A stretch of 64,000 nt of DNA from Smittia aterrima (GCA_033063855.1 CP093829.1:12865537-12929536); one strand, 5' to 3'; numbered from the stretch's first letter, positions 35,637 through 46,693 are shown. A program made the numbers and translations. Notes: a model not told the origin generated them from the sequence alone.

Positions 35637-35748
35637 TAAAATTCTCATTTGTTTTAATTTATTTTCTAATCTTTCATAATAATTTCATCACATTTGAACA
35701 ATAGAAAATAAATATTGCTTGGACAGTTGCTGATCGTCATTGATGGAA

Positions 35749-36279
35749 TTACCAAGAGTGGGCGTACTGGGCATAGGCAGCTGGAGCGTAGTGGCTTGGA
35801 GCAGAGTATGCAACTGGAGCCGATGCGTAGCTGTAGGCTGGTTGGTAAGCTGGTTGGTAAGCTGATGCGTAGCTGTATGCTTTTGGTGCATAATGGGCTG
35901 GTGCAGCATAGGCAATTGGAGCTTCGACATAAGCGGCTTTAGCAATGATTGGTTGGGAGTAAGCGACCTTGTTGACGATATGGGGAACTTGCTCGACGTA
36001 GCTCTTGACAACTGGTGTATTGACGTATGACTTCTCGACTCCATGAGCATAGATTGGCTCAACGATGTTTTTGCTGTGATATTGGGTCTGGCTTTGGTGA
36101 GAAGTTGCAGTCGGGATTGACTTGACGACTGATGCTACGTGTTCAACGGTTGGAGTCTCAACAACCGAGTAGTGAGGTTCGACAATTGTCTTAACCTGAG
36201 CGTAGTGAACTGGAGCTTCGTGGATGATTCCGGAGAATGCAACTGAGAACAAACAAGACAACACCACCAACTTGAACAT
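35749..36279 (-). CDS. Retinin-like cuticular protein, duplicate copy 1
   Basis: Intronless, 176 residues, signal peptide MFKLVVLSCLFSVAFSG. The retinin-like core reads EPHYSVVETPTVEHVASVVK, IPTATSHQSQTQYHS, NIVEPIYAHGVEKS, and a Tyr/Ala/Pro/Ser tail follows. It differs from the copy at 37999-38517 by a handful of substitutions and one extra QPAY unit. Secreted cuticle component by family. The TATA box is at 36373-36380 on this strand. The 34192-34842 protein shares the domain but has a different tail, so it is an older paralogue. Confidence 0.92.
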   Translation of the reverse strand: MFKLVVLSCLFSVAFSGIIHEAPVHYAQVKTIVEPHYSVVETPTVEHVASVVKSIPTATSHQSQTQYHSKNIVEPIYAHGVEKSYVNTPVVKSYVEQVPHIVNKVAYSQPIIAKAAYVEAPIAYAAPAHYAPKAYSYASAYQPAYQPAYSYASAPVAYSAPSHYAPAAYAQYAHSW

Positions 36280-36372
36280 TTTGATTAATTTTTTGAATGT
36301 TTTAAGAGGTCTGTGTTGAAAGCAAACTGAGTTCTGGAGACTGAATGATACATTTTGTCCGAAATAGTTTTC

Positions 36373-36380
36373 CTTATATA
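36373..36380 (-). promoter_or_regulatory. TATA box of duplicate copy 1
   Basis: TATATAAG on the minus strand, about 95 bp upstream of ATG 36279. It is conserved in the second copy. Confidence 0.75.
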
Positions 36381-36475
36381 CCCAAACGGCTCGTGCTTGC
36401 ATACAAGTCAATCCTCGAAGTATAAAACTTCGTCGTCGCTACGCTGGGAGGGAAACGATCGCTCTACCTCCAACA

Positions 36476-37886
36476 ATACGATGACGACAAAATATTTTAC
36501 GACATCGCGAACTATTCATACAGTTTTTCTCTTCGATAGTTGGTAGAAGCAGCGTGTGTACGATGGACTTTACCTTTGTGTAAGCAGCTGAATCGGAGGT
36601 GACCATGAATATTACAAGAAAACGAGAAATACAGTTGATCTTTTCATTAGACTCGAATGTATTTTTCTCTCTCCTTCTAAACATTTTGCTTTACATTCTT
36701 TGGCGCAATCGACGACGCCGAGAGTTTCTTTTTTGTTCCTGGTTCCAGCTCACATTTTGCTTGAGAAAAACCAGTTCGTGCTGACTCATAAAGGAAGACA
36801 AAAGTAATTGAGAGAGAGAGAGAAACTTGTCACATTAAGCTTAAGAACTTAATCAAGTGCGACAAGGTAATATTGAGTGAGCTGGAAAGATAATTGAAAT
36901 CGCGACTTAAAATAAAGCTTGTAATCATAAAATATTTAAGACAATTGCAGAGCAAATTGATGTCGATGAATTATGAATTCGAATTGACGGTTTGTTTCAA
37001 CTACTTACTTACCGTAATTTATTTCAATTTTCAATAGCAAGATCAATAGCATTTGTGAACGAGGCATAAGAAATCATGACGTGAAATCGAGAATAATCGC
37101 CCTGAGATTTTTCTCGGAGCATTCAACGCTTGGGAAAAAGCGGAGAGGAAAAAAAGCTGTAAATGTGGTGAATGCGAAGCAAAGAGCCAAGATCAAGGTC
37201 GACATGATTGCAGACTCAACAAAATACATTTTTTACTTGCTCGATTCGTAGTTCATTAACTTTAATGACGATTTACGATGGTCGTGAAAGAGCTCGCGGG
37301 GCGTTTAATGTGCAATCATGACGTGCAAGTTGAGCCATTTTACAACTACATATGATTCCTTTATAGCCGTTAGAGAAGCTTTGAACTCGAAATCTCATTG
37401 CCTTTCGCAACCAGGAAACCAATGAAAACCTGAGTGAGGGAGTCAGTACTGAAATGACCATTGAAAGCAATTTATGTTTCCGTGCGCCACTCTTTCGTTT
37501 CATTGATCTTTCGTTCACCTCTCAATTGGTTTTTTGTGCTTCAGTGTGTACTTAAGACCAATCAATCTTATTAATAAACGAATTGCCTGCTACCTCGATC
37601 ACGTAGGTCGACAACTTGAAGTATTTGGTCATATTTAAAATCGCTGCGGCAAGCCCCCAGATAATAGAAGCTCTCTTTCCAGCCTTGTATGATTCTTAAT
37701 GCTTTAAAAGCTTATTTAAAACATAAAATGTAAAGCTTAATGAAAGCTCGCATATACATGTAAGTTTTTTCTTGATTTCAATTATCTAAAAACTCCAGTG
37801 CTACAACTCAAATTTGCTATCAGAGAACGACATGAAATTTATCACATTCACTTTAAGCTTTTATCTCATAGTCGAAAATTCGTTCA
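36476..37886. other. Intergenic region between the two duplicated genes
   Basis: About 1.4 kb, with a short GA tract at 36810-36824 and one copy of a diverged repeat at its right end (37681-37886). No supported gene. Confidence 0.4.
37681..37886. repeat. Diverged dispersed repeat, copy A
   Basis: It shares ordered blocks with 39121-39345: AGCTTAT-TAAAACATAAAA, CGAAAGCT/TGAAAGCT, GA(C/T)ATGAAATTT(A/G)TCAC and TTAAGCTTTTATC(T/C)CAT. Between blocks the copies differ substantially, so this is an old repeat. Confidence 0.6.
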
Positions 37887-37998
37887 TAAAATTCTCATTT
37901 GTTTTAATTTATTTTCTAATCTTTCATAATAATTTCATCACATTTGAACAATAGAAAATAAATATTGCTTGGACAGTTGCTGATCGTCATTGATGGAA

Positions 37999-38517
37999 TT
38001 ACCAAGAGTGGGCGTACTGAGAATAGGCAGCTGGAGCGTAGTGGCTTGAAGCAGAGTATGCAACTGGAGCCGATGCGTAGCTGTAAGCTGGTTGATAAGC
38101 TGATGCGTAGCTGTATGCTTTTGGTGCATAATGGGCTGGTGCAGCATAAGCAATTGGAGCTTCGACATAAGCGGCTTTAGCAATGATTGGTTGGGAGTAA
38201 GCGACCTTGTTGACGATATGGGGAACTTGCTCGACGTAGCTCTTGACAACTGGTGTATTGACGTATGACTTCTCGACTCCATGAGCATAGATTGGCTCAA
38301 CGATATTTTTGCTGTGATATTGGGTCTGGCTTTGGTGAGAAGTTGCAGTCGGGATTGACTTGACGACTGATGCTACGTGTTCAACCGTTGGAGTCTCAAC
38401 AACCGAGTAGTGAGGTTCGACAATTGTCTTAACCTGAGCGTAGTGAACTGGAGCTTCGTGGATGATTCCGGAGAATGCAACTGAGAACAAACAAGACAAC
38501 ACCACCAACTTGAACAT
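37999..38517 (-). CDS. Retinin-like cuticular protein, duplicate copy 2
   Basis: Intronless, 172 residues, almost identical to 35749-36279 from the signal peptide through the retinin-like domain. It lacks one QPAY unit and has a few substitutions near the C-terminus (for example SSHYAPAAYSQYAHSW). The TATA box is at 38610-38617. Full-length frame and intact promoter suggest a working gene rather than a pseudogene. Confidence 0.92.
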   Translation of the reverse strand: MFKLVVLSCLFSVAFSGIIHEAPVHYAQVKTIVEPHYSVVETPTVEHVASVVKSIPTATSHQSQTQYHSKNIVEPIYAHGVEKSYVNTPVVKSYVEQVPHIVNKVAYSQPIIAKAAYVEAPIAYAAPAHYAPKAYSYASAYQPAYSYASAPVAYSASSHYAPAAYSQYAHSW

Positions 38518-38609
38518 TTTGATTAATTTTTTGAATGTTTTAAGAGGTCTGTGTTGAAAGCAAACGGAGTTCTGGAGACTGAATGATACATTTTGTCCGA
38601 AATAGTTTT

Positions 38610-38617
38610 CTTATATA
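38610..38617 (-). promoter_or_regulatory. TATA box of duplicate copy 2
   Basis: TATATAAG on the minus strand at the same relative position as in copy 1. Confidence 0.75.
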
Positions 38618-38705
38618 CCCAAACGGCTCGTGTTTGCATTCAAGTCAATACTCGAAGTGTAAAAACTTCTTCTTCACTTGGAGGGAAACGAACGCGCTAC
38701 TGCCA

Positions 38706-39607
38706 ATAATATATACTTAATTCATGTATTTGCACGTTAGGGCTTTTAGTAGAGAAAAAAAATACTTGTTGTTTTAGCTTTTTTGACGCACTTAGGGATT
38801 ACAGCTCATTTCATGAAAACGCAACAATTTACAAATGTAATGACCTTGAAACTTCAAATCTTTGACAAGTGTTTTCAAAATGTGTTGTTGGATCCTTCTG
38901 ATATTCACGTTTGGGCCAGTTATATTTTGCGTAAGAAAACTAAAACATATGAAAGTTAAATAAATGATTATAAATTCAAATTATGCTCGGGATTCAAACA
39001 AATCGTTAAAGTACTTTAAGATTAATATCTTAATAGAGATCTACGATTATGTTATAAAGCTATATTTCTTGCTTCAGCTCCCCGTTACAGGCCCCTTAAT
39101 CATTGAAGCTTTCGATAAGCTTGTGATAAAATAAATCATAAAAGCTTTTGTTTAATCCTTAACAAGCTTATATAAAACATAAAAGCTCAACGAAAGCTTT
39201 GGATAGCAAAATATTTCTGTAAAAAAAAACTCAAATTATGCGAACATATTTTCTATTTTTGTCCAACAATGTTACGACTCCAAACTGCAATCACAGAAGG
39301 ATATGAAATTTGTCACGTTCCCGTTAAGCTTTTATCCCATCATCGATGAAAAACAATACAATAATTTCCTTTTTGTTATGAAACAATTTGATATTTATTC
39401 ATGTAACAGTTGAGATGTAAAAATCACATGTCTTTAATACTTTCAATAAGTTTTCAGATGGAAGCTTGAAGAAGGTGCTCGTGTTGAAAGACGACAGAGA
39501 AGAGTAGAGTGAGCACGAAACATTTGACTATTTACAACATTTCTTTAAAAAAAGATTTTATGGTCTTTGAGTGTGGCAAGGATTTGTTTGTTTGGTGCAG
39601 AAATAAC
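38706..39607. other. Intergenic region with diverged repeat copy B
   Basis: About 0.9 kb, AT-rich, containing the second diverged repeat at 39121-39345. No supported gene. Confidence 0.4.
39121..39345. repeat. Diverged dispersed repeat, copy B
   Basis: Same block order as 37681-37886 and same orientation, so the pair brackets duplicated gene copy 2. It also carries several AAGCTT-centred short palindromes. No terminal inverted repeats or target-site duplications could be defined by eye. Confidence 0.55.
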
Positions 39608-40538
39608 TTAGTGCAAGTAGTGTCCATAAGCGTGTCCATAAGCGGCTCCATAAGCTGGGTAGGCAGCCTTAGCGACAATTGGGGCAGCAATTGGTCCATG
39701 GCCATAGGCGGCATATGGAGCATATGCAGAGGCATATGGAGAGGCATATGGAGCAGCGTAGGCAGCCTTCACAATTGGAGCTGAGGAATAATTTAAAGTA
39801 ATTAGAAATAAATTCGTTGTTTTTTAAGTTCTGAACTCACCAGCAATTGGAGCATGGTAAGCGGCCAAAGGTGCGTGGTAAGCTGGATATGAAGCGGCAA
39901 CCTTGTAGGTATTTGCGTAGCTAGTAGCAACTGGATGAGCGATGGCAGCCTTGATGATTGGGGCTACGAAGGAAATCGAGAAATTTACAAACAAATTTGA
40001 TAAAATTTTTACGACGAAGACTCACCGGCAACTGGTCCGTGGTAAGCAGCTCCATAAGCTGGATATCCATAAGCTCCGTATGCTCCATAAGCTGGGGCAA
40101 TAGTTTTGACGGCTGCTGGGTAAGCCAAAGGTGCTGGAAACGAGAATTATTTAGTCAAAACTCATAAACTTATTTTAATTAAAACAAACCGGCAATTGGT
40201 GCATGATACGCAGCTCCATAGGCTGGGTATCCATGAGCGTATCCGTATGCTGGAGCAACTGGAACGATGGCGCTAGCGCAAGCGACAATGGCTGAGAGAA
40301 CAAGCTATAGAAGAGAATTGAATCAGTTCACAGCTTCACAATACGTTTCTTGAATTTTCAAATGCCATTCATAGAGCTTAAAAGCTTTAATCTAATCCAC
40401 TTCGACATGATTCAATGATTGCAATTAATTTTTCTCGCCACTTATTCGCCATTAAATCTGCACATTATCATGTTCAAGCACATTTCATACGCGTTAAACT
40501 TTATCACTTTGTAGTCGTAGACTTACCAATTTGAACAT
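39608..40538 (-). CDS. Ala/Tyr-rich cuticle-type protein, five-exon modular gene
   Basis: Minus-strand exons 40527-40538, 40190-40304, 40026-40133, 39841-39963 and 39608-39780 sum to 176 residues. Exon 1 encodes only MFKL; the signal peptide continues LVLSAIVACASA. Exons 3 and 4 are symmetric phase-1 modules, each starting A-P and ending near YHxPxA. They carry AYGAYGYPAYGAAYH and HPVATSYANTYKVAASYPAY. The last exon reads YGHGPIAAPIVAKAAYPAYG. No chitin-binding domain is visible; it is called cuticular from composition, signal peptide and cluster context. The paralogue at 51106-51863 has the same exon architecture. Confidence 0.88.
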
Positions 40539-40624
40539 TTTGAAAGATTTGATTTTTGTTTCTCGAAAGAACTTTAAGGCTTAATTGCACGAAGTAAACT
40601 GTTTTGATTTGGGAAACTAAACGG

Positions 40625-40633
40625 TTTTATATA
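40625..40633 (-). promoter_or_regulatory. TATA box of the 39.6k cuticle gene
   Basis: TATATAAAA on the minus strand, about 90 bp upstream of ATG 40538. Confidence 0.75.
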
Positions 40634-42892
40634 GTCAGTGGAAAAATCACGAGATTTATCATTCACATTGGCGAAGAAAACTTCGAGGCGCTCAGAAAAA
40701 GAAGGGCTCCCCTCCAACGAAAATCGCTTCAGTTCGATATGTACGCCAAATCAATTTTCCTCTCAAATGTACTGAGTTTGTTTTGCTTCAGCGTATAACA
40801 TACATTTTTATATTTATCCGCAATTACCCGACCCGACTAACATGGCAATTTCATTTAAATAATTCATTTTGGGCCAAAACACAACGGCTCGACCTCGCGT
40901 TATGTATCGAGATAAATTGATACATAGAAGCTTAGAATCTTAGAACGGCGAACTCGCGCATAATAGAATAGTCAATCATGATCATTTACATGAAGCACAT
41001 TGATTTCAAAGGTGAGAGGAGACTTGGTGGTCGTGAAACTTAAAAATTTCCATCGCGTTTTCAATGAGACACGTTTCGTGCGAAGATGCAGAAAAACAAA
41101 AATTGGCCACCAGCGAACCGTCGCAAGACTGAGCGCTTGCAACTTGAAGGTCTCCTGCATACGAAGTGACGCAAGCCAGCAGCAATAATTTGTCGTCTGT
41201 CCAATTAACCAAAGCGCATATTGGAACCAGCACAACGGAAGCAGTTTTCGTTCGACCATGTCTTGGATGGACGAACCGTCGCGACGCGGCGAATGTCACT
41301 TCATTTTTTTAAATAAAAACATAATTTAATCGCGAACAATCGATCAAACTATCAAAGCTTCAACGGCGATCACTTCACAACAAGTTTCAATCGGGAGTCT
41401 GCAACATTTTTGCCTTGTGCTAGAACAAGCGAAGCGCTAGAACTTACAAAGTAAGGGCGATTTCTAAGAATGAAATCATTTTTGCGCACCTGTTGAAACG
41501 GATGTAAGTTTAATTACTTTGAGATTTTTTACCTCTCGTACAGTTTAAACTAGTTTCGTTTCTCATTATTCAAATCGTTCTGATTGATCATTCAGCCTTG
41601 TAAATAATTTGATGTGCCTTATTTGTCGTGCAAAAAAAAAATCAAAATCAGCTTCGTATCTCTCCCTCTAGGCCTGAAGACAAGTTGAAAATTCCTTGGA
41701 GATACAAATTGGTAATCAAAGCTACTGATGCGGGGTTAGCAAAGTTTATTTGTGGGGCTATTTAAAGTATTGTCACCTGAATTTTTTTTAAAAGTGTAAA
41801 GCTCACGACAAGCTTAGCGATGATTGTTGACCAGGAAAATAATCAAAAACATTATTAGATAAATGTATAATTTATGATTGTCACCCAACATGATGCGAGA
41901 AATGATTTAAATATCACCAGCAGACTCTGCCGAAACAGGCACATAAAGCTTTTACAAGTGATATTTACAGCGAGCGACCACGCTTCAGATTAAAGTTCAC
42001 AGCAAATGTGCAATTGCTTGCTCATTGAATTTTTCTTTAAGCCTCGTAAGTCGCGACTCGAGGAAAAACAATAAAATCTATGTAATCGTTGTTTAGTTGT
42101 TGTGCTGTGTGAAAAGCGGTTTATTATTTGACGCTGGAGAACATCATGGTCAGCCTTGTGTCGGCAAACACGAGCGAATCCAGCATCTTGAACCAATTAA
42201 TTCAATGCACAAAAGGCAGCTAATTAAGAAGAAAAAAAAATGTATCGTCATTGAATCATTATTAGGGATTTCGCTCACCAATGCGATCAAGTTCGTCGCA
42301 TCGAATCATTTTAATTAATTAAACATGTCGACTCGCACTTCAATGATCTCGTCTCATTTTCTCATCGACTGTGCGTAAATAATGCAGACATTATTTTCAA
42401 TTTTATGCAACGCTACGTGAAATATTTTTGAGATATATTGATGTTGTGATCGCAGCAATTGCAACGAGAGAAATAGAGACAGAAACTAGGCCTTTCAACC
42501 AAAGCGAGAGGGAAAAGAAGGCAAAATGAATTTATCATAACAACGTACAAGCTCGCAGTGAGTCATTCATAGTTCGATGACAACAACGAGACTTCCTTCG
42601 CATAAACACGAGCAACCTAATTTGCAATAGATAGTCGGATAGCCAAATGTTAACATTTATAAATCGATGCGACGGTCTAAGCAATTGACAAACAATTTTA
42701 TTTTCAGCACAAGTCTCATTGACAAAATGTTAAGCAATAATTTAATGGCATCAACGTTTATTATTGAGATTCATGATGCGTCGAAGCTGATGAAAGTGAT
42801 ACTCATTATTTGCACAAGTCAACCAATCACATTAAGATCGCGACATGAAGTTGATTGCTTAAACGACGAGTAATGCAGCAAGTGTGTACGAG
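40634..42892. other. Gene-poor region; contains one long minus-strand open frame
   Basis: About 2.3 kb. A 97-codon minus-strand frame at 41006-41299 (GC richer than surroundings, Cys-containing: LLLLACVTSYAGDLQ, ANFCFSASSHETC) looks exon-like. It lacks a clear acceptor or donor, so I do not call it a gene. Nothing else is supported. Confidence 0.35.
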
Positions 42893-43035
42893 ACTCACCA
42901 GCCGTGCCAATTGGATCACGACATGAGGCCAAATAAACATTTCCACCAGAAGAATACGACACACAGTTGAGGAAGACGCTCTGCCTATAAAAATCCTTTT
43001 GAGGCAAAGCAGGTTCAAGACCAATCGACTCGCAA
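42893..43035 (-). CDS. Candidate isolated exon of an unrecognised gene
   Basis: The minus-strand frame reads CESIGLEPALPQKDFYRQS, VFLNCVSYSSGGNVYLASC and RDPIGTA. It ends at a good donor (GGCTG|GTGAGT at about 42893). The sequence has protein-like composition with spaced cysteines and an even codon mix, unlike the AT-rich random frames nearby. The acceptor side is weak (an AG near 43018-43035). No neighbouring exon was found, so partners may lie outside the window or across the cluster. I do not recognise a family. Confidence 0.4.
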
Positions 43036-43849
43036 ATCACAACGTTTCGTCATCTTTGATTGAAATTCAATTCAATTTGTCGTGTTCCATATTTCTCTTC
43101 TTGCAGTCTCTTTCTCGATATGTTTTGCAAGTTTGTAAATGATTTTTTTTAACTTTCAATGAATTCATTCATTAGAATGCACCACAAAAATGCTCTAAGC
43201 GTTTAGATAACCTTATTTGAGTTTATTATTTATGTTGATCATGCTGGGGATTAAGCCAAAAGACTTTCAAAACCTTACAAACAAAAGCGAAATGTCTCGA
43301 GTGCAACCTTTTTATTTGTTGCACTCAAACCTTAAGCTGTTTTCCGTCTCAAGTTCGTTGCAAAAGATTTTACGAGTTCAAAATGTAAATGAGTCGAGTG
43401 CGCGCACGATGAAATCTAAAGCAGGTAAATTGCGTTAGTTTATTGCTTTCCACTTTCTTTGAACCTTTTTCTCTCTCTTGAAGTAAAGCTGCAAAGTCTC
43501 AAACAAACTGTTGAAAACTTGAATCTCTTTAGGTCAAAACACATTGCATAATTATTACTTCTGATACTTTGCAACGCGCCTTTGATTGGGAGTTGTACAA
43601 ATGTTAGGTCAAGTGATAAAATATTTTGGCATGAGGATTCGCAGTTAAACAATGAGCGGGAGCTACAGACCGTACTTCAAAACTTTGTGTAACGAAACTT
43701 TCTGCTTCCCCACTCCGACGTGATTTAATTTTTATTCACTAAATATCACGAGAAATTTTATATTTTCCCAGGGAAGTCCAAAACTCAATAAATAAAACAA
43801 ATTCCATTGACTTCAGAAAACTATTTTCATCTTTATTCAAGTGATTGAT
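43036..43849. other. Intergenic region
   Basis: About 0.8 kb between the candidate exon and the next cuticle gene. No supported feature. Confidence 0.4.
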
Positions 43850-44268
43850 TTAAAGGTAATAGTTGGAGTAAGCGTAGGGGGATCCGTAAGAATAGGCTGA
43901 TGGCAAGTTGTAAGCGGCGTACGGAGATGCGGCGTACGGAGATGCGACATAAGGTGATGAGATGTATGGCGATGCAATGTATTTAGCTGCTGGTGCTGCA
44001 ACGATTGGAGCGGCTACGGCATGGTTGACTGTTTAAAAGTAAAGCGGAAAAATTTATCATTGCGCAGATCTAAATTGCGTTGATATAATTACTTGTGTGA
44101 GCATTGTAAGTCGAAGCGATTGGGCTAATGTAGCTAGCTGAGTAAGCAGCTGGGATAAGTCCACAGTTAGCGAAGCCGATGACAGCAAACAAAGCGAAGA
44201 TCTATGAAAGATGATTAGAGTTTAAAGTTTTAGAAACTGCTAATAGTTCTTACCATGAATTGGTTCAT
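43850..44268 (-). CDS. Small secreted Ser/Tyr/Ala-rich cuticle-type protein
   Basis: Minus-strand exons 44254-44268 (MNQFM), 44093-44201 and 43850-44028 give 100 residues. The signal peptide continues IFALFAVIGFANC, and the mature part has SPYVASPYAASPYAAY repeats, ending SPYAYSNYYL. The TATA box lies at 44351-44356. Secretion and a structural cuticle or similar extracellular role are inferred from composition and cluster; no known domain. Confidence 0.85.
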
Positions 44269-44350
44269 CTTGAATATTATCGAGTTTTCACTTGTTTTGA
44301 TTCGGAGAGCTGAATGAGTTCTGTTGATGATACTGCCGCAATCGTCTGCA

Positions 44351-44356
44351 TTTATA
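44351..44356 (-). promoter_or_regulatory. TATA box of the 43.9k gene
   Basis: TATAAA on the minus strand, 83 bp upstream of ATG 44268. Confidence 0.7.
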
Positions 44357-45625
44357 CTCAAAGCTTCGATCGGGTTTCTTCACTTAGACGGTGTTCGATT
44401 ACTCGCAACAACGACACATCCCCTGCATACGTAAATAATTAATTCATTGAAATCGAAAACTGTCCGTAGTCGATAAATAATTGCGAGAGCTAAGAGCGTC
44501 CTCGTGACTTGCCTAGCAGCTTTATGACAATAACCGTTAATGTGTCATGATCATAATCATCGCGGAATCGGTTCAAGTGCTTAGAAGTATCAAACGATCT
44601 CAGTAGAAAAACTTTTCTATCAGTTGCGTCACGTCAAAGATTATTTCTTTTTTACGCGATTATACTAAGCTAATAGCTTAAGAACTTTTTATGGAGAATA
44701 CGCAATCGTTGAAAGCATCATCTACATCAGCAACAGTCCCGTAAGGTAAAATGTTCCACACACATAAACGGCGATGATCTTCAATACAGCAACTTTTCCA
44801 ATGCGCAACAAATTTATTAAATTAAAAGTTGCTGTTTTTCAATCTCGTTTTAATAGCAAGTATCTTTATTGCGCCGGTCAGTGGCTTGTAAAAAGAGAGA
44901 GAGCAGAAGAGGAAATGTCAAAACAATCCTCCGTAGCAAAAACTTCTGATATTCTCCGTTATTTACAATCAGGCCGAGATATCGCAAAGTTCTAATCAAA
45001 GTACCTTGTTCTTGTAAAGAGCTGCAGAAAGTTTTGTACTCTCTGCCATTCTCTAAATCAAGTATCATTATCAAATGATGTTTCTGGGGACGGTTCAACA
45101 ATCTTTAAAGATAAACATCAGTGTTGTCGCATTTATGAACAACCCAACTGTATATAAAACAAATGCATAAAAATGAATAACTATTTATTTATTCTGATTA
45201 AAAATTATGATAGATCTATTTATTCTCCAAATTGTCTAAAAATTAACAGCGGATTGTACTAATTGCATAATTCCGGTATTGAAAGTCGTATTAATAAAAT
45301 TTCACAAAAAGATTTATTTATGTGCAGATTATATTTACAGGTCATGCTTGATTTAAGATGTCTTAAAGCTTATTAAACGATAATAGAGCTTTAAGCACTA
45401 TTCAAGTTTAAAGTTTGTCAAAAGAACTTTTTTCAATATATGATTCTTTAACGAGCGGGAAACGCAACCGAATCTCAACTCTGAACTATAACGAATCAAA
45501 TTTCAGCGCTCAATTTCCTGAAAATTAAATCGAAGCAAGATCGAAAGGCGTGAAGTTCTATGATTGATTTCAATTAAAATTTATTTGAATTGTTGTGATT
45601 GCCTTAGCACCTAAAGATATCTGTT
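44357..45625. other. Intergenic region in cuticle cluster
   Basis: About 1.3 kb, AT-rich. Opposed open frames near 44774-45101 have no splice or coding support. Nothing else seen. Confidence 0.4.
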
Positions 45626-45990
45626 TCAATACAAAAATGGCCTCGGATATGGAGAGAAAGGGTGATAGGGATGCGCATAAGGTGCGTAAGGCGAAACGTA
45701 TCTTGTTGGCAGGTAAGATGAAACGAATCTTGTAGGCACAGGAAGCACATGAGGAGCAGCAGGAATGAAAGCCGCATGTGAAAATGGAACGATTCCATTG
45801 AAGTTTCTTGCAAACACTTGCGATGATTGTGCTGTAACGACAGGCGGCACACCAGCAATAACTGGAGCCACGTGCGCTTGAGCCAATCTCGTGCAGCAAA
45901 AGGCGACAATTAGAATAAGAACGTGCTATAAAAACAACGCAAAATAAATTATTTCCTTCTATTTATTATCAAAGGTTGACTTACGTTCAT
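45626..45990 (-). CDS. Small secreted protein with ARNFNG motif, Pro/Tyr-rich tail
   Basis: Minus-strand exons 45985-45990 (just Met-Asn) and 45626-45925 encode 101 residues. Signal peptide MNHVLILIVAFCCTRLAQA; then TAQSSQVFARNFNGIVPFSH and a Tyr/Pro tail (SPYAPYAHPYHPFSPYPRPF). The SSQxxARNFNG block is shared with the neighbour at 46366-46646, so the two are paralogues. The TATA box is at 46074-46081. Cuticle-type role inferred from context. Confidence 0.85.
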
Positions 45991-46073
45991 GATTTCTGCT
46001 TAAAGTTTTCTTTTAACGATTCGATTAATAAAAGAAGTCAAACGAGTATGAATCGAACTATCCAAATTTCTTT

Positions 46074-46081
46074 CTTTTATA
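46074..46081 (-). promoter_or_regulatory. TATA box of the 45.6k gene
   Basis: TATAAAAG on the minus strand, 84 bp upstream of ATG 45990. Confidence 0.7.
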
Positions 46082-46365
46082 TCAAAAAGTGTCGCTAAAG
46101 CCGTCAAATATTTCGTCGCTTTCCTTCACTATCGCAACTGATTTAATTCAACAAGTCACGTTTCGGTAACAATTGCATACGCGCCGAGAGTGATTCGTAC
46201 GATTATATCATTCAACAAAAATCGTCGACGGCTGAAAACTCGGAACTCGTGACATCACAATTAGATTAAAACAATTTCTTTCTCCTGCGACTGAGTTTAC
46301 ATTTATTTGGTTTGCCTTTATTGATTTAAATAAGTTTCATGAGAGTTTCCTGTTGCATAATTTTG

Positions 46366-46646
46366 TTAGAAGACATATGGATAACTAGTGTAAGCGATTG
46401 GTGCTGTGATTGGACTATCTGCGACATAAGCAGCTGATACCCCATTGAAGTTCCTTGCAATGTACTGTGAGCTCGAGCTGATAACATAAGGAGAGACCAC
46501 ATCAACTGCTGGAGAGACAAAAACTTGAGGTTGTGGCTTAGCCAAGATGAGTCCGAAGAAAGCAACGATAACGATTGTAATCTACAAAGAATCGAAAATG
46601 AATTAAACTTTTACTTTAATCTTTTAAGACTTACGAGTTTAAACAT
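46366..46646 (-). CDS. Small secreted protein with ARNFNG motif
   Basis: Minus-strand exons 46635-46646 (MFKL) and 46366-46581 give 75 residues. Signal ITIVIVAFFGLILA, then SPYVISSSSQYIARNFNGVS and ending SYPYVF. It shares the ARNFNG block with the gene at 45626. The TATA-like TATAAATA is at 46694-46701. No known domain; extracellular structural role inferred. Confidence 0.85.
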
Positions 46647-46693
46647 CTTGCTATGATTTTAGTTTTCTGACATAGATTGTATTAGAGTTCTAT

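Larger units (their letters stand above)
35637..36475 (-). repeat. Segmental tandem duplicate, copy 1
   Basis: This segment and 37887-38705 are near-identical through 3' UTR, CDS, 5' UTR and TATA region. Similarity fades at about 36475/38705 on one side and begins abruptly at TAAAATTCTCATTTG on the other. Copy 1 has 12 extra coding bases. Confidence 0.9.
37887..38705 (-). repeat. Segmental tandem duplicate, copy 2
   Basis: Partner of 35637-36475 in the same orientation, offset about 2.25 kb. Untranslated flanks are as conserved as the coding part, which indicates recent duplication or gene conversion. Confidence 0.9.

Noticed and set aside
37681..39345. Possible transposon (MITE) identity for the diverged repeat
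   Set aside because: No terminal inverted repeats or target-site duplications could be defined, so it is reported only as a repeat.
43217..43652. Opposed 70-73 codon frames
   Set aside because: No splice signals or similarity; neither looks like protein-coding sequence.
44774..45101. Overlapping opposed open frames
   Set aside because: Both strands are open for about 75-80 codons, but neither has promoter, splice or domain support.
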